NCBI GenBank assembly: GCA_946807835.1 | Contig: OX327691.1 | Location: forward strand, 15,675,688-15,739,687 | Reading direction: 5' to 3' | Source of the DNA: Ailanthus altissimus | Taxonomy: Eukaryota; Streptophyta; Magnoliopsida; Sapindales; Simaroubaceae | Length of the DNA: 64,000 nt | Shown here: in pieces, positions 23,203 to 35,141 of the stretch | How positions within the stretch are numbered: position 1 is the stretch's first letter | Layout of the letters: each line of letters opens with the position of its first letter | The notes under the pieces: generated by a model | The model's input: only the letters and a program-made list of their open reading frames with translations | The model's database searches: none | Told to the model about the DNA's origin: nothing | Position numbers and translations under genes: made by a program

Positions 23203-26068
23203 TGTCATGCCCCAGACTCAAAAGATTTAACACACGACATAATTTACATTCATTCAATAATGTGCACCCATAAATTATATTGCATAAAATTTTAAACTTT
23301 AATTCAACATAGGAATCTTTAACAAGTTGCTAGTAAGTTCAACACTAAAATCAACCAAAAACTTAAAATATAAACATAAACATTTATTAACAATATTTAA
23401 ACATTCATTTCAATTTTTCAGAATTATAACAATTGAATTATGACTTGAGTAAACAGTAAACCGGAGATACGCAGAGTTTTCTCAGAGATTAATACTCTAC
23501 TACGTCACCAGTAGCAACTTTGTTACCGGAAGCCCATAATATATTCATCGCAAATTCTTACTTAAAATCAACCCATAACCACACTCAATAAAATAATACA
23601 TAAGTATTTATTCAATAGGGACAAATCAAATATCTTAAACCACGTGTCCTCAAATGAAACACTCAGCAACCCAGCAACTTAGGGAACTCAATGGACAACA
23701 GAAGTCTTACCAAATCCGCTAAGCACACATATACCTTATTTACCTGAAATAACCATAAACTATAATGAGTATGAAACTCAGTAAGCATACTAGTTTTTTA
23801 TATATCAAAATACAAATACATATATGTACACAATGCATGTGTATAATATGCTGTGATAAATCAAAATCATAATCTTATCAAATCACATGTCAGGTAAGCA
23901 CTTATATATTCTTTCAAAACATATAATAGGAATACCATCACTCAACTACTACTTAGTAGGACTTTCATATCACATATCACATAATGAGCCAAATATCACT
24001 CGTATGTGACATACCGTATGAGAGAAATAGTACAAGTAAGGTTTTAAATTTACACATATATAATGCTCATGCCTGAAGGTAAAAGCTAAACCTTCACCCT
24101 GATCATCGGTGAGTCCTCTCACATGCACTAATACGCCACCACACGAATATGATGACTCACTCTTCTTTTAGGTACTAATAGGATCCTCCCTACATACGGA
24201 ACACATAACATATACCAATTCAGAAAGAAAGGCCACACATAAAGGTTCCACAAATCACATAAGGTGCCTACTAAGTAAATAGTAAGTTCAAGCATCCTCA
24301 AAATACAAAACGTATCTCATAGACATTTTTCACTTCAAAAGCTTTCTTTGTTAAAGACATTTTGTTTTGAAAGCTCATTTTCATAAACACGTTTTGTTTT
24401 GAAAGCTCATTTTCATAAACACATTTTGTTTTGAAAGCTCATTTTTATAAACACATATATATCCATGCCCAATGTCAATACTTACATTTATAAACATATG
24501 TTTTTCGCATTTTATATCAAATATACTTTAGCATAACATAAACATATTTTTAAGCACATTTACAAAATCATACATAGACAATTACTATGCTTATTATGAT
24601 TTCAGCAAAAGTTTAGTATACTTACCTCTTAACACTTTCGACTACAAGGCTTAATTTTTCTTAACTTATCAATGGAGATTAATCATTTCATAAGCCTCAA
24701 CATTCACAGAAAATACTTTAAATAGCTTACAAAATTACACATATTGCACTTATCACATCGAATTGGTCTAATTACTTGGTTTTTCAAAACTTGTCATTCT
24801 GACCACTTACATTTAACAAAATTTTCTTATACATCAAATGATGTCCAATTACTCTAAAATCAGAATATATCATTCTTGACTCATATATCATTCTTATATA
24901 TAGAATATTATATCATAATTTCTACACAATCTATTCCATAAACACTATCAAATCCAAACTATTAACCTGATAGGATCAAGATATTTACTGAACTATATTT
25001 TATATCCCAATTTTATAAAATCATATACTAACTCAAAAATTATAAAACTATTACAGAATTACTCTTGACACATATCTCAATCCATGATAAATATTTCACT
25101 TCACAATCACTGCCAAAAGTATTTTAAAATTATTTTATTCCATAACTTTAAAAATTTGTTAATCAAATACTGTAATGAGCTGATACACTTTAGAAAATTA
25201 TAATAATTTAACCACATTGATCTAAATTTTTAATTTTGATTATATCATATTAGACATATAAACTCATCATATTCCATAAATTCGTAATTTTTGAAGATCA
25301 TTTAGAAGAATAAAAATTATTTGCCACTGTATCATACTGTTAACACAGGAAATTTCCAGAATTTTAGGGTCATTTTGGTAAATTCACTACAAATTCAATT
25401 TCTGAAATTTTCAATCGATTCAAAGTCTCAAATGATTTTAGACATGTCTAATTTCATATACGCAAAATCTAAAATTAGAATCGAAGCACAACATTTTATA
25501 AAATTTATAGATCAAGAGACTATCAAGTAGAAAGTTTATAATTCATCATGATTTATCAAGTTATCTATATAAATCATCATCAATTCTCATAATATCTTAC
25601 GAAATCCACATCAAATCCTCAATTGTACATATTTTCATAAATCAAAACTTAAAGGAATTAACTAATTTAACACCAAGAAATTAAGAAAGGGTTATAATAT
25701 ACCTCTTAAAACTTAAATTACAACTTTCTTCTTCTTCTTCTTCTCTTTCTCTCTCTTTTTTTTCTCTCTTTTCTCACTCTAAATGAGGTGGCTCAACCAA
25801 AATGAGTAAATTAGGGTTTCAAAAGTATATTTTTATACTAAGAGGCTAATTTTTACTATTATAAATTAGCCCCTAAAACTTTTAAAGTATTACAATTTGG
25901 TCCCTAAAATAATTTAAAGTCTTGCAAATAAACCCAATACTAATAGTATGTCCTTAACCTATACAAACATGATTAATAACAATACATAAATCAAGTATCA
26001 CCCACGTACAAATAAAATATTATATATAAATACTTATTCTTACCGGTTGTAAATAAGTGGTTACTACA
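23203..26068 (+). mobile_element. Solo LTR, family C (2866 bp)
   Basis: Begins TGTCATGCCCCAGACTC and ends GGTTACTACA. The flanks are ATTAC (23198-23202) and GTTAC (26069-26073), a 5-bp target duplication with one difference. The whole sequence is the reverse complement, with divergence, of 42312-46498, which fixes both ends. No internal retrotransposon domains are present, so it is best read as a solo LTR left by LTR-LTR recombination. The TGTCATGCCCC start is of a kind often seen in plant Ty3/gypsy LTRs, but lineage assignment is inference. Confidence 0.8.
24359..24454 (+). repeat. 32-bp tandem repeat x3 inside solo LTR C
   Basis: Three consecutive 32-bp units (24359-24390, 24391-24422, 24423-24454), each built on TTTTGTTTTGAAAGCTC followed by ataaacac. 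The other family C copy has only one equivalent (near 43945-43985), so the array grew in this copy. Confidence 0.9.
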
Positions 26069-26579
26069 GTTACTATCGTCTATCATTGATCCTCGCCGAT
26101 CGTCGTCGGTTACCATTTAGCAGAGGTAGGTGGTGATCAATAGGCGATAGTCGGCAGCAAGTAGTGACTAATAGCAGACGATGATCAACAGCGACGAGTG
26201 GTGGCTAAGGTTCTGTTGTTTCGATTTTTTATATTTTTTGTTTTGATATTATGTTACAAATTTTGTTGTAGTTTACTAATGAGTACTTTTGTTAGTCATA
26301 TGTGTGAGCAGAGTTCAAACACTATCAATAATATTTTTTTTTTAAACCAGTGTAGTCTTGGGGATAATATAATTTAAAATAATCTACTGTTAAAATTACT
26401 AAATCTGTTATCTGACAATGTTATAAATGTGACATATAGTCTTGAGGATAATATGATTTAAAATTTTTTTACTATTAAAATTAATGAAATCTGTTACTTG
26501 ATAAGGATGTAAATGTAATTTTTTTTATTAGTCAAAACTGGGTAAGTTTCTATTTATACCATTTCTATCGTTGAAATTA
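26069..26579. repeat. Unassigned DNA with an 84-bp imperfect tandem repeat
   Basis: Two units, about 26353-26436 and 26437-26518, both starting TAGTCTTG(G/A)GGATAATAT. The first 150 bp after the solo LTR are GC-richer (gatcgtcgtcgg, ggcgatagtcgg) and resemble the cores of the Mutator-type elements nearby. No gene is seen. Confidence 0.55.
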
Positions 26580-27493
26580 GAGTAAATAACATTTTTGTCT
26601 CACGAATTTGACCTTATTTTAATTTTGTCTCATAGTTTTAAAAATCAAATTTTGTCTTAGTTCGTTAGTAAGATTCTGTTAGATTTATTAAAAATTTATT
26701 TTGACAGTACATTGATAAATTTACTCTCAGTTGTAATGTTAGTTGAAAATGATAATATGAGTACACCATACAATATATATGTGTCATTCATTAATAGGCC
26801 ATTAAAAATAAAATATAAAATATAAAATACACGTGGTACATTTTAATAGGTTCAAAATTTAATATTCATTAAAATTTTATTTTATAATTAAAAATAAATA
26901 AAACTCAATTGAAACTACCATCAACGATGACTGACCGCAGCCAGTTGTCGGATTCTAGTGACAAAAATAATCAAAATATATGTCATTAGATTCTATTTTT
27001 TCTCTATTGTCCCTGCCACGTAATGTATAAGTGGTTGATTTGTCCAATCGTACATCGCCCCTCCATTCCACGACGAACGGTGATGGCTGCCACCTCCCAC
27101 CTCCCACCATGTACTTTCTAACTTTTGGCACATCTACGATGTTTTGTTGATGAAAATAATATCACCGTCACGTAGATCATGAAATCTGGAGTCCACTAAT
27201 GTCAATTTTGAGTCAAATTGCAATTAGTCACCTGCGGCTGGTCAACCACCGACGACGCTCATTGACTACTTGCTCCCTTTTTATTTATTTATTTCAATAA
27301 TCAATCATTGATTAGCACATAGATATTTTGTGTTAGCCATTTCAATTTTTTTTGTGAAATGACGATTTTACCCATTTAGTATTAAAACTAACGGAATCTC
27401 ATTGATGAACTATGAAAAAATTAAATTTTTTAAAATTCGCGAGATAAAATTGAGAATTAGGTCAAACTCGATGAACAGAAAGATCTTTTACCC
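26580..27493. mobile_element. Mutator-type non-autonomous element, copy D1
   Basis: An approximately 914-bp element with long imperfect terminal inverted repeats. The left reads gagtaaataacatttttg and the right, reversed, reads gggtaaaagatctttctg, continuing over about 100 bp. Flanking 9-mers TTGAAATTA and TTAAAACTA match at 7 of 9 positions. It shares terminal and internal sequence with D2 and D3, which have much better target duplications. No transposase. Confidence 0.65.
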
Positions 27494-30140
27494 TTAAAAC
27501 TAACCGAATCCATTACCTAATAGGGATATAAATGAAATTATTAAGACTTTTAGAGTCTACACGTCTCTTTCTTGAAATTTTAAGAGTCCAATTATCATTT
27601 TTTTTTCTTGTAAGAATTAAAAAGTCAATATCTCACATAATAAGTGGTAGTCACTAATTAATAACACATTATTTAGAATATAAATTTTGTATCTCAATTA
27701 TGTATAAATTCTTAATCGGTTATCTCATCTAATCCAATTCCATAAACTTTTTTAGAGGAAAAGATTTACTGTATAGATGAAAAAATCTAGATTTGGATCT
27801 GAGTTTTGTTAAACTCGGATCCAAATTTTTTGGATGGACTCGAAACCCAGGTTTAGCCCGTAGTTTTCTAGGTCAAGTTGGATTCGGGTTAAACTCTGTT
27901 TTTTATTTCAAATTTTTTTATTTTCAAGTGAAATTTAAAATTTTGAAGTATTTATTTTATAAAGTAATTGTTAGAATGTAAAATTTATATTATATAATTT
28001 TTGTAATAATTTAATATGTTTTAAAATTTATTAATTTTTGTCCTTTATAATTATTACAATTTAATTTTTTTTAATATTTAAGTTAAATTTAAACTTGTGG
28101 TATATTTATTTTGTAAAGAATTGGATAGATTTAAATATATTAAAGATTATAAATTTTAGAATTTAATTTAAGACTTTTCTTTAAAAATAAAATGTAGATT
28201 TAGAATAAATTTCGCTAAAAATTTGGATTAAAAAAAAGCCTGAATTTTTCAAGTCGGGTCAGATTTTCAAAATTTTCATATGGGGGCTAAATTATCATTC
28301 ATATTTTACTGTGGTTAGAATTGTACAAAAACCAGCTTAATTCAATATAATTAACTTTAAATTTAAAGTGAAACGAATGGTCTGGATCTAAGGTTAAATT
28401 ATAAGATTTATTATTTTTAATCCAACACGTGGTAAATATTGGGCCTAAGAGCCTCTTTTTATTTGAGCTTCTTCTAGTGTAAAAATAATTAAATTTTACC
28501 TTGCAATATTATTAATGAACATATAACAATAGATTTTACAAAATACAGAGGCAAATATTATTTTCAATCACTAATATTATTTGTTTTTATATATTAACGC
28601 AAATAAAATTATTTGTACAAACTTTATAAATTAGGAGTGGTAAAATTTTTTATAGAGTTGGAGCTCCGTGAGAACTTGTTTTAAGTAAGAAGTAATTTAT
28701 ATTACATTTTAGGTATTTTTTAGAGATTAGACGAGTATGGGTATAATAATTCAAACTTAAATTAAATTTAGGTTGGGTTTAGAGATAAATTAATTTCTCT
28801 ATACTGGCCCAAGTACCCAATTTACATAATTTTAAAAAAAATTGTAAGAGAAAAATTTACTTATTTAATAAATTAAAGTTAATTATGTACTAAATTTAGA
28901 AGTGTAAAATTTACTTACATTATATTTTTAAAATTTTTAATTTTTAATTCTTATTTGTATTTTTATTTTTAATTAATTTCTTTATTTTTTTAACTATATT
29001 TTAATATTAAATACTTGTTTTCAAATTAGAGTGAATACATTTGTTGAGAAAGAAAAAGAAGATGAACTGGAATAAATAAAAAAGGTAGATGATTTTATTA
29101 TTATTCTTAGTTTATTAATTATCACTCATCTAACTCAAAATTTTTTTTTCTTTGTATTAGAAGTTTGCAAGAAATTTTAATAGAGATTTAATATTTAGAT
29201 TACAAATGAAGCATGATGATTTGGATATCAAATCTTAAAAAAAATTATTAATTTTTGTAATTTTATAAAATTTAATTAATGTTACTAATTTTTAAAATCA
29301 GTAGTTAAAGATTTAAGAATTCGATGTAGTTTATATTTTTATGTGATATTTATGATTATTTTTAAGTATATTATGATTGTACGGAATGAAAAATTATTTC
29401 ACAAAATTAAATTAATACAAATTAAAAAATATTTAAAAAATTAAAAAATATTTGATATAAAGTATTCATAGAAATTCAATATCCAAACTCAAATTATATA
29501 TATATAAATTAAATATAAATAGAATACAAAAATTATAAAGAACGCAATCCTCGCACCAACCACTTGTCATGCAGTGGTAAGAAAGAAACGAATAAATAAA
29601 AATATTAAGTTAATTATAAGAGAAAACGTCAAAATCTTGTTACGATGACAAGTCAGTTTATATTATAATAATTTTTATAAAAATTTGTATGCCTAATACT
29701 GTTCAACTTACATACCTTCATAATATTTTTTGTTCTTAATTAAACATACGAGTTCTAATTACAGTTGACAAATTTTGGATTGAGAGTCAATTTTTTTTTA
29801 TAAACTTAGAATTCAGGTTTTGTTTGAGTTTTTTTTTTGTCAAGCTGAATTTAGGTAATCTAGATGGGGTTTTAAACTCAGATATTTTAATTTTTAATTT
29901 TTAGGTTAAATTTAAATTTTTTTATTAAATATTATTATATTTATATAAATTAAAATTTTTAAAATTTAATTTAATTTTTTTTAAAAGACAAAATGTTTCA
30001 ATAAAAAACCGAGTTCAAATTTAAAAAAAAATAAAAATTTTCAGACCCAAATTAAATCTAAACCGAGCCAAATTTCAATTTTTTTTTAAATTTGGGTTAC
30101 CATCCTTATTCTGGTCAATCTATTTTAACTTTCTTCTTTA
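27494..30140. other. AT-rich intergenic DNA with MITE-like palindromic stretches
   Basis: No genes. Near 27780-28290 and 29757-30112 lie AT-rich segments with imperfect inverted ends (aaattttggatt near 29771; aaatttgggttaccatcc near 30094-30111), resembling the MITE candidate at 9563-10019. Their boundaries are not secure. Confidence 0.45.
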
Positions 30141-30149
30141 TTAAATGAA

Positions 30150-31434
30150 GGGATAAAGATATTTTTATCTTATGAATTTAATCTAATTTTTAATTTTATT
30201 TCACGAATTTTAAAAAATTTAATTTTATCTTAATCTGTTAGTGAAATTCTGTTAATTTTGACACTAGAGTGAAAAAAGTTACTCTACACAAAATTTTAAA
30301 ATAGTATGACACAAAATATCTACGTGTCAATCACTGATTTGTCACTTAAATAATAAAATAAATAAATAAATAAAAAACAGCCGCCGTCGCAGTAGTTAGT
30401 AGCCGATCGGCCGTCGGTGACCAATTGTGATTCGACTCAAAATTTTGTAATCTACGCAATTGTAGGATTTTTTTTTATATCAACGAAGCACCGTAGATGT
30501 GCCAAAAGTAAAAAAACAACATTGTGGGAAGGGGTGGTCACTGTCATTCGCTGTCGAATGGCCGCCGATCTGTCCAATGATGGGGGCAGTGCACGCCACT
30601 GCCATCCCGTTCGATAGCCAACGGTAGTACCTACCGACAACCACCACGGGTCGGCGGTTGCGCGTTGGATGGTGGGGTGGCGGGGGCGTGCATCACCCCT
30701 ACTGTTGGACATATTGGCTGTCGATCTGTTCAAGGGTAGGGGTGGTGCACGCCTCCGCTTTACCGTTCGACGCGCGACTGGCGGTGAGGGATATTGCATG
30801 GCGACCACCACCGTCCGTCGTTGAACAGTGGGGAGGTGGCTTATACTGCCCCCACAGTTGGATAGATTGACCGCTGATCTGTCCAACTGTGGGGGCGGTG
30901 CCTACCGTTCCATAGTAGAACGCGGTGGCCGTCACGCTCCCCTATTTTCGATCTATTTGTTGGTCACCTTCTTATTTTATTTTGATAAAAATGATTACAC
31001 TATTGTGTAGATATAAAAAAGTGGAATCCAATGATATAAATTTTACCTATTTTCATTACCAAAATTCGGCAACTGGTGGTGGCCGGCAACGGCAGTCTTC
31101 GGTTTTGGTAATTTAATTTAATTTATTTATTTTTTAATATAAAATAAAATTTTAATGAATATTAAATTTTGAACCTATTAAGACGTGTCACGTGTCTTTT
31201 TATTTTAAATAACCTCTTAATAACCGACCCGTGTACATTATATAATGTACTCACATCACCATTTTTAATTAACATAATAACTAAGGGTAAATTTATCAAT
31301 GTACAATTAAAAGAGATTTTCAGTTAAATTTAACTGACTCTCATTAATGGACTAGGACAAAATTGAATTTTTTAAAATTCTGGGATAAAATTGAGAATTA
31401 AGTGAAATTCATAGGACAAAAATGTCCTTGTCCC
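30150..31434. mobile_element. Mutator-type non-autonomous element, copy D2
   Basis: A 1285-bp element with terminal inverted repeats of over 100 bp. The left starts GGGATAAAGATATTTTTATC and the reversed right end starts GGGACAAGGACATTTTTGTC. It is flanked by an exact 9-bp direct duplication TTAAATGAA (30141-30149 and 31435-31443), the length diagnostic of the Mutator superfamily. The core (about 30380-30950) is GC-rich with 155-bp modules. Frames there, such as 30452-30886 on the minus strand, look like by-products of the GC-rich repeats. No transposase is seen. Confidence 0.9.
30566..30935. repeat. GC-rich modules, period about 155 bp, inside D2
   Basis: GATCTGTYCAA followed by a GGGG-rich stretch recurs at about 30566, 30723 and 30876. 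Between them lie related words in inverted order (gttggacatattgg, gttggatagattg). The array gives this core a composition unlike anything else in the surrounding 20 kb. Confidence 0.75.
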
Positions 31435-31457
31435 TTAAATGAAATTGATATATTTAT

Positions 31458-32422
31458 GGGATAAGGACATTTTTATCCCATAAGTTTGATTTAATTCTCA
31501 ATTTTATCCCACAAATTTTAGAAAATTCAATTTTATCCTAGTCCGTTAATAAGATTCCGTTAATTTTAACTGAAAATCTCTTTTGATTGTACGCTGACAA
31601 ATTTGTTCTAAGTTATTATGTTAATTAAAAATAGTAATGTGAGTACATTATACAATATACACGTGTCGATTATTAATAGGCTATTAAAAATAAAAAGACA
31701 CGTGGCACGTCTTAATAGGTTCAAAATTTAATATTTATTAAAATTTTATTTTATATTAAAAAATAATTAAAATAAATAAAATTGAACTACCAAAACTGGC
31801 GACTGCCATCACCAGCCACCACCAGTTGTCGAATTTCAGTAACGAAAATAGATAAAATTTATGTCATTGAATATTTTTTTTATAACTATACAATGGTAAA
31901 ATCACTTTTATAAAAATAAAAATAAAAATAAAAATAAGAAAGTAATTAAAAAATAGATCGAAAATAAGGGGAGGGTGGCAGTCACCGTGCACCACCGTGG
32001 AACGATGGGGCAGTGGTGTACTGTTCGACGGCGAACGAGGGTGGCCGCCGCCTTCTACAATATTTTGTTTCCACTTTTGGCACATCTACAAAACTACGTT
32101 GACAAAAAAATCTTATCATTGTGTAAATTATAAATTTTTTAATTAAATCGCAATTGGTCACCGACGGCTGATCAGCTACTGACGACGACAGCGACTGCTA
32201 CTCTCTTTTTATTTATTTTATTTTATTATTTAAGTGACAAATTAATAATTGACATGTAAATATTTTATATCAGGCTATCTTACAATTAATAAATTAGTGA
32301 CTGTTTTACTCTTTTAATATTAAAATTAACAAAATTTTATTAATAAATTAAAATAAAATAATTTTTTTTTAAATTTATGAGATAAAATTTAAAATTAACT
32401 CAAACAAAAATACCCTTATCCC
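31458..32422. mobile_element. Mutator-type non-autonomous element, copy D3
   Basis: A 965-bp element starting GGGATAAGGACATTTTTATC, with a reversed right end GGGATAAGGGTATTTTTGT. Flanking 9-mers TATATTTAT (31449-31457) and TACATTTAT (32423-32431) match at 8 of 9. It sits five bases from the target duplication of D2, and its right end is 252 bp from the start codon of the MEI2-type gene. Its termini are closer to the family consensus than those of D1. Confidence 0.88.
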
Positions 32423-32431
32423 TACATTTAT

Positions 32432-32674
32432 CCGCGAAATAAAAAAAAAATGTTGCACGAAATTCTTTTATGTTATTACCCCCATTTTATTATCATACAT
32501 TTAAACATTCCTATTACATGTCAAAAAACGACGTCTCCTACCGATGTCACATGATACTTAAAATCTTTTATCTTCGTGCTGCACCGGACATAAAAGGACA
32601 TCTCTTCAGTTTTCACCTGTCAAGAGTACTTCTTCTCCCTGCGAGTTTACTCTCTCTTTGTCGTTTGAAACAAA
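32432..32674 (+). promoter_or_regulatory. Short promoter / 5' leader of the MEI2-type gene
   Basis: The only non-transposon DNA between D3 and the start codon. It holds a palindromic GACGTC (32530-32535; an ACGT-core bZIP-type site) and a TATA-like ATAAAAGG (32590-32597) about 80 bp before the ATG. Both are sequence matches only, and transcription start is not known. Confidence 0.4.
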
Positions 32675-34461
32675 ATGTGTCCGATCCCTGCAGCGAGTTC
32701 CCCTACAACGCCACCGCCACCGCCACCGCCACCACCACCACCGCCGGGCCCTAAGATCGTAAAACCTGAAGCTCCTACTCAAGCTCCTTCCCCTCTATCG
32801 CCGAGCCCTAAGTCACTGAACCCCCACGCCCAGCCATTCAAACCACTGCTGCTATCCGAAACCCACCAGAACTCGCGCTCGCCTGTGTGGCACTACACTC
32901 TTGCACCAGTGATGACAGGCCGTCTATCTTTCCCCCATCCTTACTTCTATTATCAGCCAAAACCGGTTTGGTCTTCACATCCTGCGAAAATCGAAACCTA
33001 TAGCGCATTTCAGCCGTCTCTACGAGGGAACGCTGTGCCATATTACGTGAACGGACATGGGGTTTCGGACAGCGGCAAGAAGAAGACGATGGGCGCAAAG
33101 AGGCTGCAGAGAAAAGATTTTGTGAGTTACACAAATAAAGTGTGGGCTCCGAAAAAGGCTGATGGTAAGAGGGGTGATGGTGGGGGCAGTGTTTTTGATG
33201 CTCCTCCTACTACTGATTTTGAAACGATGGTGGGTAGAAACACGACGTTGATGATAAGAAACATTCCGAACCAGCTTGGGTGGGTTCTCTTTCTCTCTGG
33301 CTTCGTCCTTGTAGCTTGAGCTTACTGTTTCTGTTCCCAGTTTGCATTTGCATCTGTTTTTTTTAAACGGACTACTTTAGGTGTTGATTTTCTTATTGTC
33401 GTATGTGCTTCTGTTCAACATGCTAAGAGTCTCTTTGGTACGAAGGTTTTGTGGTTTTGAAGCCACGGGATTGAAAGTAGTGCTTCAAACACGCTAGCTA
33501 CCGTGCTTGTGCTTCGAAAGCACAGCAGAAGTACCTCATGCCAAACGGACCTTAAGGTGTTTCAATGGCTATGTGCGTACGTATTGTGGGTTCTCTGTCA
33601 TTCTCTTTCACCTCGTACTCGTGGCCAGAATTTTCCGTTTCCTTTCAGATTGCATGTGCATATGTTTTTGTAGATTAAATTTACTCTTTTGGGTTGTTCT
33701 TTTAAGGTCTTCTATTATTTCTGTTCAACATGAGTACGGTGCATCAGTTGCTGTGTCTTTATATACTGTAATTTGTAAGTTGCAAAGTAAGGCTTTTTCT
33801 AGCTTATTAATTTGGTTGATTTTCAGTGTGGCTATGCATTATGTCATGGCTATGAATGTGATGGCCTCATCCGCTATTTTGTTGACTTTTACTCCAGAAC
33901 TAACATTTTTGTCGTCCCAAGTCCTTGACAAACTTTCTGTTTCACTCCTTTTGTTTTTTACTTAGTGACCTTTGGTATCAAACGACTGTAAAAGCTGAGA
34001 CGGGGGAGTGATGGTCTTTGTATGGGGGCACTTTTCTACCACTTCTGCCCTCTTTTGCCCCTTTTTAACTGTACGGAAGAAATGCTTATCGAAAAGGACT
34101 CATTCCCATTGTTTGTTTATTTATTATTTTTTCTTCTAATGCACGCACCATTCTCCTTTCTGGGCTCATCATGTCTGCAGGCCTCGTATATTTTATTAAG
34201 CCAAAAATATTGTATTCAAGGGCGCGCATGCGCATCCATTAAAAGTAACAAGTATTTTGATTTTTGTTAGCTGTGCTTACACGAACGTTTTCTTGGTTTG
34301 ATAATGGGTAGGAGGCAGGACTTGCTGCGAATTTTGGACAACCATTGCCTCAAGGAGAACTTGAAGGTAAAGGGCCTTTCTGATCCGTGCAGATCCGAGT
34401 ACGATTTCGTCTATTTGCCAATGGATTTCGGGTAACCTTTTCCCATGCCTTATTATTATTA

Positions 34462-34511
<50 letters not shown>

Positions 34512-35141
34512 CCTTTTCCCTTGTTCTTTTTTTTTAATATAAAAATTCGATGAAGTTTATGACGCGTCTCTACCGAAAAATCTTATATTATCTGAATGGC
34601 GAAATTGGCTATTTTCATATTGTTAGTTACTGTGCAAATCTGGGATACGCTTTTGTGAATTTCACAAGTGCCGTTGGAGCCTTGAGGTTTTGCAATGCCT
34701 TCAACAAATTTGAATGGGAGGCTGAGGTGCCTGGCAGCAAGAAGATTTGTGAAGTTACTCGAGCTGCTATCCAGGTGATTATATCCATCATCATATATCA
34801 TTTTTCTTTTATTTATCTCTTAGTTCTTTCATACTTAAATTTTATAGAGCATTATGTTCTTTGTTGTTGTGTTGTTATTTATACCATACTTGCGAAACAT
34901 TTTCAATTGGGCAACTGTTCATTTGTTTCTGAAAATGCAGGGAAAGAATGCGATGAAGAAAAAATTTGAGCTTTCCAAGTTCTCTTGCCACACCGATGGT
35001 TATCTGCCTGTGATACTATCTCCTCCACGTGACGGTTTCAAGCACACAAGGCCTACCATCGTTGGGAAACGTATTGTTTCAGGTTCACCTCCTGTCAATC
35101 GCAGGGACCTTAGATTGATGATGAAAAAAAAGCGTTCGTAA
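32675..35141 (+). CDS. MCT1-like: MEI2 C-terminal RRM-only-like RNA-binding protein (TEL/MCT group)
   Basis: Four exons, 32675-33279, 34312-34431, 34627-34774 and 34941-35141, join in frame with GT-AG introns to 357 residues. A TGA six bases upstream in frame supports the ATG. Residues 13-24 are a proline run, 47-57 (SLNPHAQPFKP) fit the PAM2 motif that binds the MLLE domain of poly(A)-binding protein, and about 110-175 are basic. The carboxyl half is the MEI2-type RRM: RNP2-like LMIRNIPNQ at the exon 1-2 junction, YDFVYLPMDFG in exon 2, RNP1-like LGYAFVNF and WEAEVPGSKKICEV in exon 3, and a lysine-rich tail. The two upstream RRMs of full MEI2/TERMINAL EAR1 proteins are absent, which matches the small plant MCT group. 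Predicted role: RNA binding in post-transcriptional control; target RNAs unknown. The splice model is internally consistent but not tested. Confidence 0.92.
33427..33556. mobile_element. Short MITE in intron 1
   Basis: An approximately 125-bp insert with imperfect inverted ends. The left reads GTCTCTTTGGTACGAAGG and the reversed right reads GTCCGTTTGGCATGAGG, with inner complementary words (gtgcttcaaacac / gtgcttcgaaagcac). This TTTGGYAYGAGG type of end is common in short plant MITEs, possibly hAT-related. The target duplication is uncertain. Confidence 0.55.
34449..34511. repeat. (TTA)n microsatellite in intron 2
   Basis: About 20 TTA units with one interruption, 17 bp after the exon 2 donor site. 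Probably polymorphic in length. Confidence 0.95.

Noticed and set aside
24359..24454. Short direct repeats considered as a CRISPR array
   Set aside because: The units are contiguous without spacers and sit in a plant LTR. This is a simple tandem repeat.
30452..30886. 144-residue minus-strand open frame
   Set aside because: It lies wholly in the GC-rich repeated core of Mutator-type element D2. The frame is open because the sequence is GC-rich, its peptide just mirrors the 155-bp modules, and the opposite strand is open as well.
33507..33965. 152-residue open frame inside intron 1 of the MEI2-type gene
   Set aside because: Hydrophobic, Cys/Phe/Leu-rich text is what a T-rich intron gives when translated. 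It starts inside a MITE and has no homologous motif.
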